NCBI GenBank assembly: GCA_004552515.1
Contig: SFOF01000012.1
Span: forward strand, 1-23,655
Reading direction: 5' to 3'
DNA length: 23,655 nt
From: Clostridiales bacterium
GTDB lineage: Bacteria > Bacillota > Clostridia > Christensenellales > Aristaeellaceae
Shown: positions 1-6,860 of the stretch, piece after piece
Position numbering within the stretch: position 1 is the first letter of the stretch
Layout of the letters: every line of letters begins with the position of its first letter
Notes under the pieces: model-generated
Database searches by the model: none
What the model was told of the DNA's origin: nothing
Seen by the model: the letters and a program-made list of their open reading frames with translations, nothing else
Position numbers and translations under genes: made by a program

Positions 1-1031
1 TTATTCGCCTTAATGAGCGCATAGAGCAGCGCGCCCGCGCTGAGCAGCCCCAGCGCCATGAACGAGTGCGTATGCACCATGGGCATCGCGCCTGCCCACA
101 CGCCCAGAGAGACGAATTTCGGCAGGCTCTGCTCCTTCACGGCGCGCACGAGCAGCCACAGTGCCGGTATGAGCAGCGTCCAGCCGCCCAGGAGCGTTCT
201 CTGGGGCAGCATCATGTCCACCAGCACATTGACCCAGCGGACATTGTCATCCACCAGATTGGCCGGCGCCTTGTAAAAGCCCGTCATCATCTCGGTGAGC
301 CGCGAAGGGTCTTTCCCCGCCAGATCGAATATATACGCAAAGCCGAAGCCGCCGTTTAAGAACATCAGCGCAGCGGCCAGCGCCACGGCGCGCTTTGATT
401 TCGTCATCTCCCACGCCAGCATCACAAAGCCCCACGGCGCCAGCGCGCTCATCAGCACGCCCGGTATGAGAAACGCCTGCCGAAGCGGCATCCCGGTCAT
501 GTAGAGCGAAGCCGACATCGCGTCGGTCAGGAAGGGATAGCCCAGCAGCGTGCCGGGCAAAAGCGTGTATTCCGGCGGATAGGCCGCGTCCACAAGGCCG
601 GTGACGATGCCCAGATGAAGGTTCATGTCGCCGTAGGTCGACTGGCCGGTATAGAGCGCGCCGCCCTGCTCTCTCAGAGTGTGCGTGCACAGCATGAACG
701 TCATGACGAGAAACACAGGCAGCGCCGTGAAAAGCAGCAGCCTGCGCGGCGGCTCTTCATCCGATGCGCACCGCGCCGCCTCGGGCCGCCGCCGCAGCAA
801 AACCGCCGCAGGAATCGCCAGCGCCACGGCCAGCGCAAGGGCGCACATCTGCGCGCGCATTGTAAAGCCGAATGCAAACGCAAACAGCGAGGGAAACCAC
901 ATGAGCATCGCGCAGCCCAGCGTCAGGCCGAGCCAGAGCCGCGTCATAAAGCCGTGTCTTTTCATCAGGCGCGCCGCAATCAGCACGCCGCACAGTTCAA
1001 AGGCCGTCAAATACAGTCCGCCGGTGATCAT
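1..1031 (-). CDS. Polytopic membrane protein, GT-C-like, 3' end outside window
   Basis: The open frame runs from an ATG at 1031 to the left edge of the window (343 codons seen) without a stop. A TAG lies in frame three codons upstream of the ATG, so this is the first possible start; a GGAG sits slightly far upstream. The protein is mostly hydrophobic, with predicted membrane helices at about residues 5-20, 27-50, 53-70 and 90-108 and several more later. A long polar loop after the fourth helix carries YGDMNLHLG and a later YPFLTD, a layout seen in GT-C type glycosyltransferases that use polyprenyl-linked sugars. That family assignment is inference; the membrane nature is visible directly. It is transcribed divergently from the exporter at 1398 and has its own consensus promoter. 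Confidence 0.75.
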   Translation of the reverse strand, partial: MITGGLYLTAFELCGVLIAARLMKRHGFMTRLWLGLTLGCAMLMWFPSLFAFAFGFTMRAQMCALALAVALAIPAAVLLRRRPEAARCASDEEPPRRLLLFTALPVFLVMTFMLCTHTLREQGGALYTGQSTYGDMNLHLGIVTGLVDAAYPPEYTLLPGTLLGYPFLTDAMSASLYMTGMPLRQAFLIPGVLMSALAPWGFVMLAWEMTKSKRAVALAAALMFLNGGFGFAYIFDLAGKDPSRLTEMMTGFYKAPANLVDDNVRWVNVLVDMMLPQRTLLGGWTLLIPALWLLVRAVKEQSLPKFVSLGVWAGAMPMVHTHSFMALGLLSAGALLYALIKAN

Positions 1032-1091
1032 TCTTTGCTAATTCTCCAATGCTTTTTCGGGAAGCGCCGCTTTGCCGCGTTCCTTCTACCT

Positions 1092-1120
1092 ATTATAAAT
1101 GGATTTTGCCCCTCATGCAA
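1092..1120 (-). promoter_or_regulatory. Promoter of the membrane protein gene
   Basis: On the minus strand TTGCAT (1120-1115), a 17-base spacer and TATAAT (1097-1092) form a near-consensus sigma-A promoter. Transcription would start near 1085, about 55 bases before the ATG at 1031. Confidence 0.75.
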
Positions 1121-1182
1121 GAACTATATTGCCTTTGTATGGGAAAAGGCGCAGAAAAACCGAAATTCAAGGCAATTTTCAC

Positions 1183-1211
1183 TTGACTAACTCGCGCTTT
1201 TGCGCTATGCT
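1183..1211 (+). promoter_or_regulatory. Promoter of the riboswitch-exporter transcript
   Basis: TTGACT (1183-1188), a 17-base spacer and TATGCT (1206-1211) make a good sigma-A promoter. The predicted start near 1218 is just before the first base of the riboswitch at 1221, which supports both calls. Confidence 0.75.
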
Positions 1212-1220
1212 ATTGTCCAT

Positions 1221-1310
1221 ATAAGGGAGTAGTTTGCGCGCGCAGGCGCGTGGCCTGTCAACATCCTGACCGCCCCCGCGGTCTGGCAGGCCTGAAAGAA
1301 CGAGACTTAT
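1221..1310 (+). ncRNA. yybP-ykoY family (Mn2+) riboswitch
   Basis: The leader shows the conserved pieces of this family in order: AAGGGAGTAG near the 5' end, a stem GGCCTG/CAGGCC whose loop side holds TCAACATCC, a nested hairpin GACCGC/GCGGTC, and a 3' AACGAGACTTAT. The outer ATAAG (1221-1225) pairs with CTTAT (1306-1310) to close the first helix. Members of this family bind Mn2+ and usually turn on exporters; here it precedes a CaCA cation exporter, a known partner type. The motif match is by eye, not by covariance model. Confidence 0.82.
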
Positions 1311-1362
1311 GTGCCCGGCGCATCCAGAAGCGGTTCAGCCGGCGTACATGAGCTCTTTTTTT
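1309..1362 (+). terminator. Candidate terminator of the riboswitch expression platform
   Basis: ATGTGC plus CCGGC (1309-1319) can pair with GCCGG plus GTACAT (1338-1349) with one bulged base, giving an 11-bp stem. Seven T follow at 1356-1362 after a six-base gap. The first two bases overlap the 3' strand of the riboswitch closing helix, so the two structures could compete. The gap before the T-run makes this weaker than a classic terminator. Confidence 0.45.
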
Positions 1363-1397
1363 ATACTGCGCGCCGCCCATCGAGAGGAGAGGTTTTT

Positions 1398-2351
1398 GTG
1401 GAATCCCTGCCCGTCATCATTCTGCTGTTCATTCTCGGTCTTGTGTTCATCATCAAGGGCGGCGACTGGTTCGTGGACGCCGCCGGCTGGATCGCGGAGG
1501 TGTCCGGCATACCGCGCTTCATCGTCGGCGCGACCATCGTCTCGCTGGCCACGACGCTGCCCGAGCTGTTCGTCAGCTGCATCGCCGCCTCGAAGGGACA
1601 GGCCGACATGGCCATCGGCAACGCCATCGGCTCGGTCACGGCCAACACGGGGCTCATCATGGCGCTGAGCATGGTCTTTCTGCCCTCGGCCCTCAAGCGA
1701 AAGGACTATCTGTTCAAGAGCGTGCTGCTGATGAGCACGGTCGCGCTGCTGTGGCTGCTGTGCAGCGACGGCACCCTCCCCATGGCGCGCGGCGTAATCA
1801 TGTTCGTCGTCTTTGCCGTGTTCATCTGGGAGAACGTGAGAGCCGCCAAAAAGAGCAGCGAAAACGAGACCGTCTCCAAGCCCGAAAAGCCCACCCGCGA
1901 AACCGTGCTGCGCCACATCCTGCTCTTCGTCCTCGGCGCGGCAGGCATCGTGATCGGCTCGAATCTGCTGGTGGACAACGGCACGCTGCTCGCCCAGCGG
2001 CTGGGCGTTCCGGAAAACGTCATCGCGCTGACCGCCGTGGCCATCGGCACCTCGCTGCCCGAGCTGGTCACCGCCATCACCTCGATCGTCAAGAAGGAAG
2101 CCTCGCTGTCCGTGGGCAACGTCATCGGCGCGAATCTGATCGATACCGCGCTGATTTTGCCCGTCTGCTCGCTCATTTCCGGCGGCACGCTCCACGTTTC
2201 GCCCGCGACCGTCCGCATCGATATGCCGGTGTGTCTCGCCGTCACCATGATCGCGCTCATCCCCGCGCTGATTTCGCAGCGCTTCCGCCGCTGGCAGGGC
2301 GTCGTGCTGATCGCCATCTATGTCGCCTATCTGCTCGTCGTGTGTCTCTGA
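1398..2351 (+). CDS. CaCA-family cation exporter (calcium/sodium antiporter, YrbG-like), probable Mn2+/Ca2+ efflux
   Basis: The GTG at 1398 follows GAGAGGAGAGG, a strong ribosome binding site, and gives 317 residues, the usual size for YrbG-type antiporters (about 320). A longer frame from 1311 would run through the riboswitch platform and is rejected. Two inverted alpha repeats are visible. The first has SLATTLPEL followed by GNAIGSVTANTG; the second has the canonical AIGTSLPEL followed by GNVIGANLID. About ten membrane helices are expected, split by a charged loop near residues 140-165. The first repeat departs from the usual GTSLPE/GSN pattern, so sodium coupling may differ. Because the upstream leader looks like a manganese riboswitch, I infer that Mn2+ is a physiological substrate. 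The family call is firm, the substrate is inference. Confidence 0.9.
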   Translation: MESLPVIILLFILGLVFIIKGGDWFVDAAGWIAEVSGIPRFIVGATIVSLATTLPELFVSCIAASKGQADMAIGNAIGSVTANTGLIMALSMVFLPSALKRKDYLFKSVLLMSTVALLWLLCSDGTLPMARGVIMFVVFAVFIWENVRAAKKSSENETVSKPEKPTRETVLRHILLFVLGAAGIVIGSNLLVDNGTLLAQRLGVPENVIALTAVAIGTSLPELVTAITSIVKKEASLSVGNVIGANLIDTALILPVCSLISGGTLHVSPATVRIDMPVCLAVTMIALIPALISQRFRRWQGVVLIAIYVAYLLVVCL

Positions 2352-2386
2352 TGAGCGCGCCGTTTTTGCAAGTCGGCTGCATAAAT

Positions 2387-2425
2387 GTATACTTAAACGA
2401 TATTTCGGTTAAATATCGCGTATAC
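2387..2425 (+). promoter_or_regulatory. Candidate operator: nested inverted repeat next to the -35 element
   Basis: A perfect dyad CGATATTT-N5-AAATATCG (2398-2418) is flanked by two copies of the palindrome GTATAC (2387-2392 and 2420-2425). It ends two bases before the -35 box of the amino acid transporter promoter. No T-run follows, so an operator fits better than a terminator for the exporter gene. The regulator is not known. Confidence 0.45.
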
Positions 2426-2427
2426 CG

Positions 2428-2456
2428 TTGCATTTTCCGCGAATATGGCGTATAAT
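2428..2456 (+). promoter_or_regulatory. Promoter of the amino acid ABC transporter operon
   Basis: TTGCAT (2428-2433), a 17-base spacer and TATAAT (2451-2456) form a near-consensus sigma-A promoter. Transcription should start near 2463, about 55 bases before the binding-protein ATG. Confidence 0.8.
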
Positions 2457-2517
2457 CTCACAGCATAAAGGAGCTGCAAAAGCGGCTTTGTCAATGACAC
2501 GAAAGGGGTATTTCATC

Positions 2518-3306
2518 ATGAAGAAGATTTTTGCTCTGATTCTGGTTCTCGCGCTGTCTCTCACCTGCGTCGCGGCCTTCGCCGAGGACAAGCCCACGCT
2601 GACCATGGCCACCAACGCCGCGTTCCCGCCCTACGAGTATCACGAGATGATCGACGGCGAGGACAAGATCGTCGGCATCGACGCCGAGATCTTCTACGCC
2701 ATCTGCGACTATCTGGGCTATGAGGGCGTGATCGACGATATCGATTTCAACGCCATCATCCCCGCCCTTCAGGGCGGCAAGGCCGATCTGGGCATGGCCG
2801 GCATGACCGTGACCGAGGATCGCCTGGTCAACGTCGATTTCTCCAACACCTACGCCACCGGCGTTCAGGTGGTCATCGTCAAGGAAGGCTCCGCCATTGC
2901 CTCTGTGGATGATCTCTTCGCCGAGGGCGCGAACCACGCCATCGGCGTGCAGACCGCCACGACCGGCGACATCTACAGCACCGACGACATTGAGGGCGCG
3001 GGTCTGGGCACCGTCGAGCGCTTCAACACCGGCGCCGACGCCGTGCAGGCGCTTCTGACCGGCAAGATCGACTGCGTGATCATCGACAACGAGCCCGCCA
3101 AGGCGTTCGTTGCGGCCAATGAGGGTCTGACCATTCTGGACACCGAGTACGTCAAGGAAGAGTACGCCATCGCTGTGGCCAAGGGCAACGACGAGCTGCT
3201 CGCCAAGCTGAACGAGGCGCTGACCGCTCTGACCGAGGACGGCACCATCCCCGCGATCATCGAGAAGTACATTCCCAGCGGCGCCGCCGAGGATAAGGCT
3301 GAATAA
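2518..3306 (+). CDS. Polar amino acid ABC transporter, substrate-binding protein
   Basis: The ATG at 2518 follows GAAAGGGG at a good distance and gives 262 residues, typical of family 3 solute-binding proteins (PAAT group). Residues 1-22 are a signal peptide with a basic start, a leucine-rich core and an AFA-ED cleavage site. The cysteine at residue 17 is preceded by LSLT, which does not match a lipobox. The mature part shows the family pattern: TNAAFPPYEY near the start, then GIDAEI, an ALQGGKADLGMAGMTVTEDR segment whose arginine normally holds the ligand carboxylate, and IGVQTATTGD in the second lobe. It is the first gene of a three-gene import operon. The exact amino acid cannot be read from the sequence. 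Confidence 0.93.
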   Translation: MKKIFALILVLALSLTCVAAFAEDKPTLTMATNAAFPPYEYHEMIDGEDKIVGIDAEIFYAICDYLGYEGVIDDIDFNAIIPALQGGKADLGMAGMTVTEDRLVNVDFSNTYATGVQVVIVKEGSAIASVDDLFAEGANHAIGVQTATTGDIYSTDDIEGAGLGTVERFNTGADAVQALLTGKIDCVIIDNEPAKAFVAANEGLTILDTEYVKEEYAIAVAKGNDELLAKLNEALTALTEDGTIPAIIEKYIPSGAAEDKAE

Positions 3307-3335
3307 TCCTCGATTTGACTGACATTTGCGCGGAT

Positions 3336-3362
3336 CAGGGAACGACGTTCGTTCGTTCCCTG
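3336..3362 (+). promoter_or_regulatory. Intercistronic hairpin between binding protein and permease
   Basis: CAGGGAACGA (3336-3345) and TCGTTCCCTG (3353-3362) form a perfect 10-bp stem with a 7-base loop, 30 bases after the binding-protein stop. There is no T-run. In such operons a hairpin here often protects the upstream message and keeps the binding protein in excess over the membrane parts; that role is inferred. Confidence 0.7.
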
Positions 3363-3387
3363 TTCGTGTGTTACAGGAGGGATTTCA

Positions 3388-4116
3388 TTGTCGGAATGGT
3401 TTGAGAACCTGAAGCTGCAATTCGATCTCAACTTCATTCAGAAGGATCGCTGGCAGTATCTGTTGACGGGCCTGGGCAACACGCTGCGCATTACGCTCTT
3501 CGCCTGTCTGATCGGCATTGCGCTGGGCACGCTGATCGCCATCGTCCGCTCCACGAGCGACCGCGTCCTGCCCTCGATGCGCAAGGGTCTGGGGCGCACG
3601 CTGCTGAACATCGTCGATAAGTTCTGCCGCGTCTATCTGACGGTCATTCGCGGCACGCCTGTGGTCATCCAGCTGATGATCTGCTATTACGTCATATTTT
3701 CCTCTTCCCGAAACGGCGTGGCGATCGCGGCGATTTCCTTCGGTCTGAATTCCGCCGCCTATGTGGCGGAGATCGTCCGCTCGGGCATCATGAGCGTGGA
3801 CAACGGCCAGTTTGAGGCCGGCCGCAGCCTGGGCTTCAACTATGTGCAGACGATGTGGCTGATCGTCATTCCGCAGGCGATCAAGAACGTGCTGCCCTCG
3901 CTGGCCAACGAGTTCATCGCGCTGCTCAAGGAAACCTCCGTCTCGGGCTATGTGGCGGTGAAGGATCTGACCAAGGGCGGCGACATCATCCGCGGCGTGA
4001 CCTATTCCCCGTTCATGCCGCTGATTGCCGTGGCGCTGATTTATCTCGTCATGGTCATGTTCTTCTCGTGGCTGGTCGGCAAACTCGAAAGGAGGCTGCG
4101 CAACAGTGACCACTAA
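3388..4116 (+). CDS. Polar amino acid ABC transporter, permease
   Basis: The start is TTG at 3388, seven bases after a perfect AGGAGG; no better start exists nearby. The product has 242 residues, within the usual range for HisM/GlnP-type permeases. After a short polar N-terminus there are about five membrane helices, the first near residues 25-50. The cytoplasmic loop that docks on the ATPase is clear: EAGRSLGFNYVQTM followed by IPQAIKNVLPSL. The preceding segment YVAEIVRSGI is typical of the family. The gene overlaps the next one by 11 bases, which suggests coupled translation. It would form the membrane channel with the ATPase encoded at 4106. Confidence 0.93.
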   Translation: MSEWFENLKLQFDLNFIQKDRWQYLLTGLGNTLRITLFACLIGIALGTLIAIVRSTSDRVLPSMRKGLGRTLLNIVDKFCRVYLTVIRGTPVVIQLMICYYVIFSSSRNGVAIAAISFGLNSAAYVAEIVRSGIMSVDNGQFEAGRSLGFNYVQTMWLIVIPQAIKNVLPSLANEFIALLKETSVSGYVAVKDLTKGGDIIRGVTYSPFMPLIAVALIYLVMVMFFSWLVGKLERRLRNSDH

Positions 4117-4849
4117 AACTCTCATCGAGGTCAAGGGCCTTGAAAAGCATTTCGGCCAGGGTACGGTGCGCGCCCTGAACGGCGTCGATGCGGAAATCAA
4201 GCAGGGCGAAAAGCTGGTCGTCATCGGCCCGTCGGGCAGCGGCAAGTCAACCTTTCTGCGCTGTCTGAACCGGCTCGAGGAGCCGACGGGCGGCCACATA
4301 TTCTTTGACGGCGTGGACATCACCTCGAAGGACTGCGACATCAATCAGATGCGCCGCCGCATGGGCATGGTGTTCCAGCAGTTCAATCTCTTCCCGCACA
4401 AGACCATCATGCAGAACATCACCCTCGCGCCCGTTCACCACAAGCTGATGTCTAAAAAGGAAGCCGAAGCGCGCGCCGCGGAGCTGCTCAAGCGCGTCGG
4501 CCTGCTGGAAAAGGCGAACGCCTATCCCTCGCAGCTGTCCGGCGGCCAGAAGCAGCGCATTGCGATCGTCCGCGCGCTGGCAATGAATCCCGAGGTCATG
4601 CTCTTTGACGAGCCGACCTCGGCGCTCGATCCCGAGATGGTCGGCGAGGTATTGCAGGTCATGAAGGATCTGGCGGCCGAGGGCATGACGATGGTGGTCG
4701 TCACCCACGAGATGGGCTTTGCCCGCGAGGTCAGCGACCGCGTGATGTTCATGGACGACGGCCGCATCATCGAGGAGGGCACGCCCCAGCAGATCTTCTC
4801 CAATCCCCAGAACCAGCGCACCAAAGACTTCCTCAGCAAGCTCCTCTAA
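4106..4849 (+). CDS. Polar amino acid ABC transporter, ATP-binding protein (GlnQ-like)
   Basis: The GTG at 4106 lies inside the end of the permease gene and is preceded by GAAAGGAGG. The 247-residue product has all ABC ATPase motifs: Walker A GPSGSGKST at 41-49, a Q-loop VFQQFNLFPH near 89-98, signature LSGGQKQR at 144-151, Walker B VMLFDEP at 164-170 and an H-loop VTHEM near residue 200. The FNLFPH stretch and overall length fit the polar amino acid uptake family rather than exporters. It powers import with the neighbouring permease and binding protein. A strong terminator follows about 95 bases downstream, so the operon ends here. Confidence 0.95.
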   Translation: MTTKTLIEVKGLEKHFGQGTVRALNGVDAEIKQGEKLVVIGPSGSGKSTFLRCLNRLEEPTGGHIFFDGVDITSKDCDINQMRRRMGMVFQQFNLFPHKTIMQNITLAPVHHKLMSKKEAEARAAELLKRVGLLEKANAYPSQLSGGQKQRIAIVRALAMNPEVMLFDEPTSALDPEMVGEVLQVMKDLAAEGMTMVVVTHEMGFAREVSDRVMFMDDGRIIEEGTPQQIFSNPQNQRTKDFLSKLL

Positions 4850-4943
4850 GCAAACTGAGTTTGCCTCCAGACCGTTTCGCGCGTGCGGCCCGGCGGCTGT
4901 ACCGCTTCCCCCTGCCGCCGCAAATGTCAGACGCATACAGCCC

Positions 4944-4986
4944 GGCCTGACCGCCTCCGCTTATGGGAGCCGGTTAGGCCTTTTTT
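4944..4986 (+). terminator. Rho-independent terminator of the amino acid transporter operon
   Basis: GGCCT, ACCG and CTCC (4944-4960) pair with GGGAG, CGGT and AGGCC (4964-4980) in one long stem with small mismatches, followed by six T at 4981-4986. Confidence 0.85.
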
Positions 4987-5153
4987 GTATACCTGGGCGC
5001 TGCGCGATGATCGCTATTGAAAATGGACGTTCCCGCGATTTTCGGCATCCTCACGAGCGTCATCGAAAGCCACAGGGGTCATTTCCAAAATAGGCCTTGA
5101 GAACCGCGCCGGCCTTTTTTCGCCGTCCGGGCCTGCATAGCCGATGGGAAACG

Positions 5154-5319
5154 CGCCATAACCATTTCTACGCCCTTGTCCTTACACAGAGTTCCGATTA
5201 TCCCCCATATCCGCGCGGTACTGGTTATGGACTATTTGCCGCCGATACTTTGGAGAAAGCGTGATGTGATACCCGCGCACCCCCTCGGTATGCGCCAGGC
5301 TATTCGTTTGATTTGCCAT
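5154..5319 (-). pseudogene. tnpA: IS200/IS605-type transposase TnpA, frameshifted N-terminal remnant
   Basis: From an ATG at 5319, preceded by AAGGGCGAAAGAG, the frame reads a typical IS200 TnpA N-terminus: NSLAHTEGVRGYHI then PKYRRQI and QYRADMGD. In these Y1 HUH transposases the usual text is NSLAHTKW..YHIVF.PKYRRKV..QYR.DIG. After QYRADMGD the frame shifts, and the neighbouring frame continues IIGTLCKDKGVEM, which again matches the family. Beyond about 5154 the similarity ends. The catalytic HUH histidines and tyrosine are therefore absent and the element cannot move itself. Its left-end leader may extend to about 5600. I did not find a clear right end or target site. Confidence 0.75.
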
Positions 5320-5334
5320 CTCTTTCGCCCTTCT

Positions 5335-5471
5335 TTGCGCAATAGGCCCGAACAGCTTTATTGTACATCGAAAGGCGATTTTCGCGTATAACCTTTCGTT
5401 TCGCTCGACTGCCTGAAGGCGCTGATGAGAGGCTTTGAACCCGCTTTCCCCGGCGAGGAGCCGGGATTTTT
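5335..5471 (+). ncRNA. Possible antisense RNA unit opposite the tnpA leader
   Basis: On the strand opposite tnpA there is a promoter-like TTGCGC (5335-5340), an 18-base spacer and TATTGT (5359-5364). About 80 bases on lies a terminator hairpin CCCGGC-gagga-GCCGGG (5449-5465) followed by ATTTTT. IS200 of Salmonella is known to encode an antisense RNA over its tnpA leader, so this is a candidate equivalent. It would not cover the ribosome binding site, which weakens the analogy. Confidence 0.3.
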
Positions 5472-5593
5472 GCCCTCGATGGCGCCTGTTATTGCATGAT
5501 TGGGGAGCCAATATATAACAGGGAGCGTTATTTGAGGGGCGCGCAAAGGCTCAGTGTGATTATGCTGGCTCATGTCGATCCGGATACACGAAT

Positions 5594-5627
5594 AGCCTTG
5601 AAATCATTGCGACCTCAAGGCTTTTTT
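5594..5627 (+). terminator. Rho-independent terminator
   Basis: AGCCTTGA (5594-5601) and TCAAGGCT (5615-5622) form a perfect 8-bp stem with a 13-base loop, and the T-run reaches 5627. No intact gene on this strand ends here, so it is an orphan, possibly part of the IS remnant. Confidence 0.75.
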
Positions 5628-6174
5628 ATATTTCCAAGCGGCGTCCGACCCCCAATTCGCAGCGCTCGAACTGCGGCGTCCTTCCGGGCGGCCGAGTCCC
5701 GTGCGACTCTCTCGAAAGCATGTCCAATACGTCCGGCATAAAGGTGCAAAGACTGCGCACGGATCGCCGCCGCAGTCAATCAGCCGTCCGCACCAGAGCC
5801 GCCCCTCCGTTTGGAGAGGCCGGACAGACCGCGAAAGCCGTTCAGCGCGTCCGGCGGAGGAACGACGCGGTTTGATGCTGTCATTTTAAGCTGACCGGCC
5901 TTATCCCCTGCCTTTTAGTCGATGCCGCCCGTGGACGATACGCGCCATTCGCTCGGGATCGCCCCATTGCAGGCCGCGCATAGCCGCCGCGGCAAACGCG
6001 ATCGCCGCCCCTCCACGGATGATATGGCGCGCGATTGCGCTCGCCGAACGCGGGCAGAGGCGTAGACCGGGCAGATATCGACGGCCTTCGCGCGTGGAAT
6101 CTGCGGCGGCGGGAAGCTCTGCGCATTGCGACGCCAGCCGCAATAAGCGCGCAGTCCCCCGCGCTTCACGTCCT
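5628..6174. other. Stretch without a supportable gene
   Basis: Short open frames exist on both strands but none shows a recognisable family or a convincing start. The best candidate is an 84-codon minus-strand frame (6169 to 5915) that begins six bases after the XRE gene stop and contains LCAACNG, a CxxC pair; this could be chance. I regard the stretch as degraded or non-coding. Confidence 0.5.
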
Positions 6175-6609
6175 TCAGCTGCTTTCGCGTTTGGCCGGAG
6201 ATTCGTAGGGCGGCGCGCCGATGATACAGGCGATGAGCGTCGCGCGGTTGGCACGGCGCGTTTCACGCTCGGAACGCTGCTGCTCATCGTCAAGCAGCTC
6301 GGCGCGATGCCGGATGCGGTCATTCTTTTCGTCGAGCCGCGCTTCAAGACCGGCGACGACCGCTTTGTACGCCGATTCGTCATGCTCGGCCTGCCTGAGC
6401 GGGATCCCGGCCAGCTCGTCGAGGCTGCCATGCATGGCAACGACCAGCTTGCTCACAACCTCGAAATTGGCCGCATCGTCGTCCAGGGCGCCGAAATAGC
6501 GCGGCAGAGTGCCGACGGGGATACCGGTCATGTCGGCGAGCTGCCGCTGCGTGAGATTGTTTTTGTCCTTCAAGGCATTGAGATACGCCGAGATTCGTCC
6601 CAATATCAT
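6175..6609 (-). CDS. XRE-family helix-turn-helix regulator with coiled coil, C-terminal anchor apparently lost
   Basis: The ATG at 6609 follows AAAGGGAG and gives 144 residues. Residues 3-65 are an XRE DNA-binding domain: the helix-turn-helix lies in LTQRQLADMTGIPVGTLPRYF, followed by the SLDELAGIP ending common in clostridial members. Residues 78-125 are rich in E, R, K and D and should form a coiled coil. Relatives with this layout, as I recall them, finish with a membrane helix. Here the segment starts hydrophobic (ATLIACIIGAPP) but turns polar and stops, so a C-terminal anchor may have been lost. Three copies of CACATCGCG upstream could be its binding sites. Function as an autoregulator is inference. 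Confidence 0.75.
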   Translation of the reverse strand: MILGRISAYLNALKDKNNLTQRQLADMTGIPVGTLPRYFGALDDDAANFEVVSKLVVAMHGSLDELAGIPLRQAEHDESAYKAVVAGLEARLDEKNDRIRHRAELLDDEQQRSERETRRANRATLIACIIGAPPYESPAKRESS

Positions 6610-6629
6610 CGCTCCCTTTCAAATGTTGA

Positions 6630-6774
6630 CACATCGCGTACACTTTTCTGAGATCGCATATGCCATAAGGCTTTTTGCGTTACCACATCGCGAATGATTC
6701 ATCTATGAAGGGAGATGCTTCGCACAAAAAGCACGCCCATCGCCGATACATCGTCTGCGCTATTGCACATCGCG
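6630..6774. repeat. Three direct repeats CACATCGCG upstream of the XRE gene
   Basis: The 9-mer CACATCGCG occurs at 6630-6638, 6684-6692 and 6766-6774, in the same orientation, within 165 bases of the XRE start. The first and second also share a GTT run four to five bases upstream. The third is followed by GTGCGATG (6782-6789), making a partial inverted repeat. Position and spacing fit operator sites for the adjacent regulator. Confidence 0.5.
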
Positions 6775-6860
6775 GTTGATTGTGCGATGCTGTGACTGAC
6801 GCCAAACGGCGGATATGATAACAGGAGACGCGCGCCATGGCCAGAGAGTACAGCGCCGCG

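Noticed and set aside
1311..1397. Upstream extension of the exporter gene
   Set aside because: The added residues are encoded by the riboswitch platform; the GTG at 1398 has the ribosome binding site and matches the family length.
5496..5741. An 81-codon plus-strand frame
   Set aside because: It runs through the terminator hairpin at 5594-5627 and has no family-like sequence.
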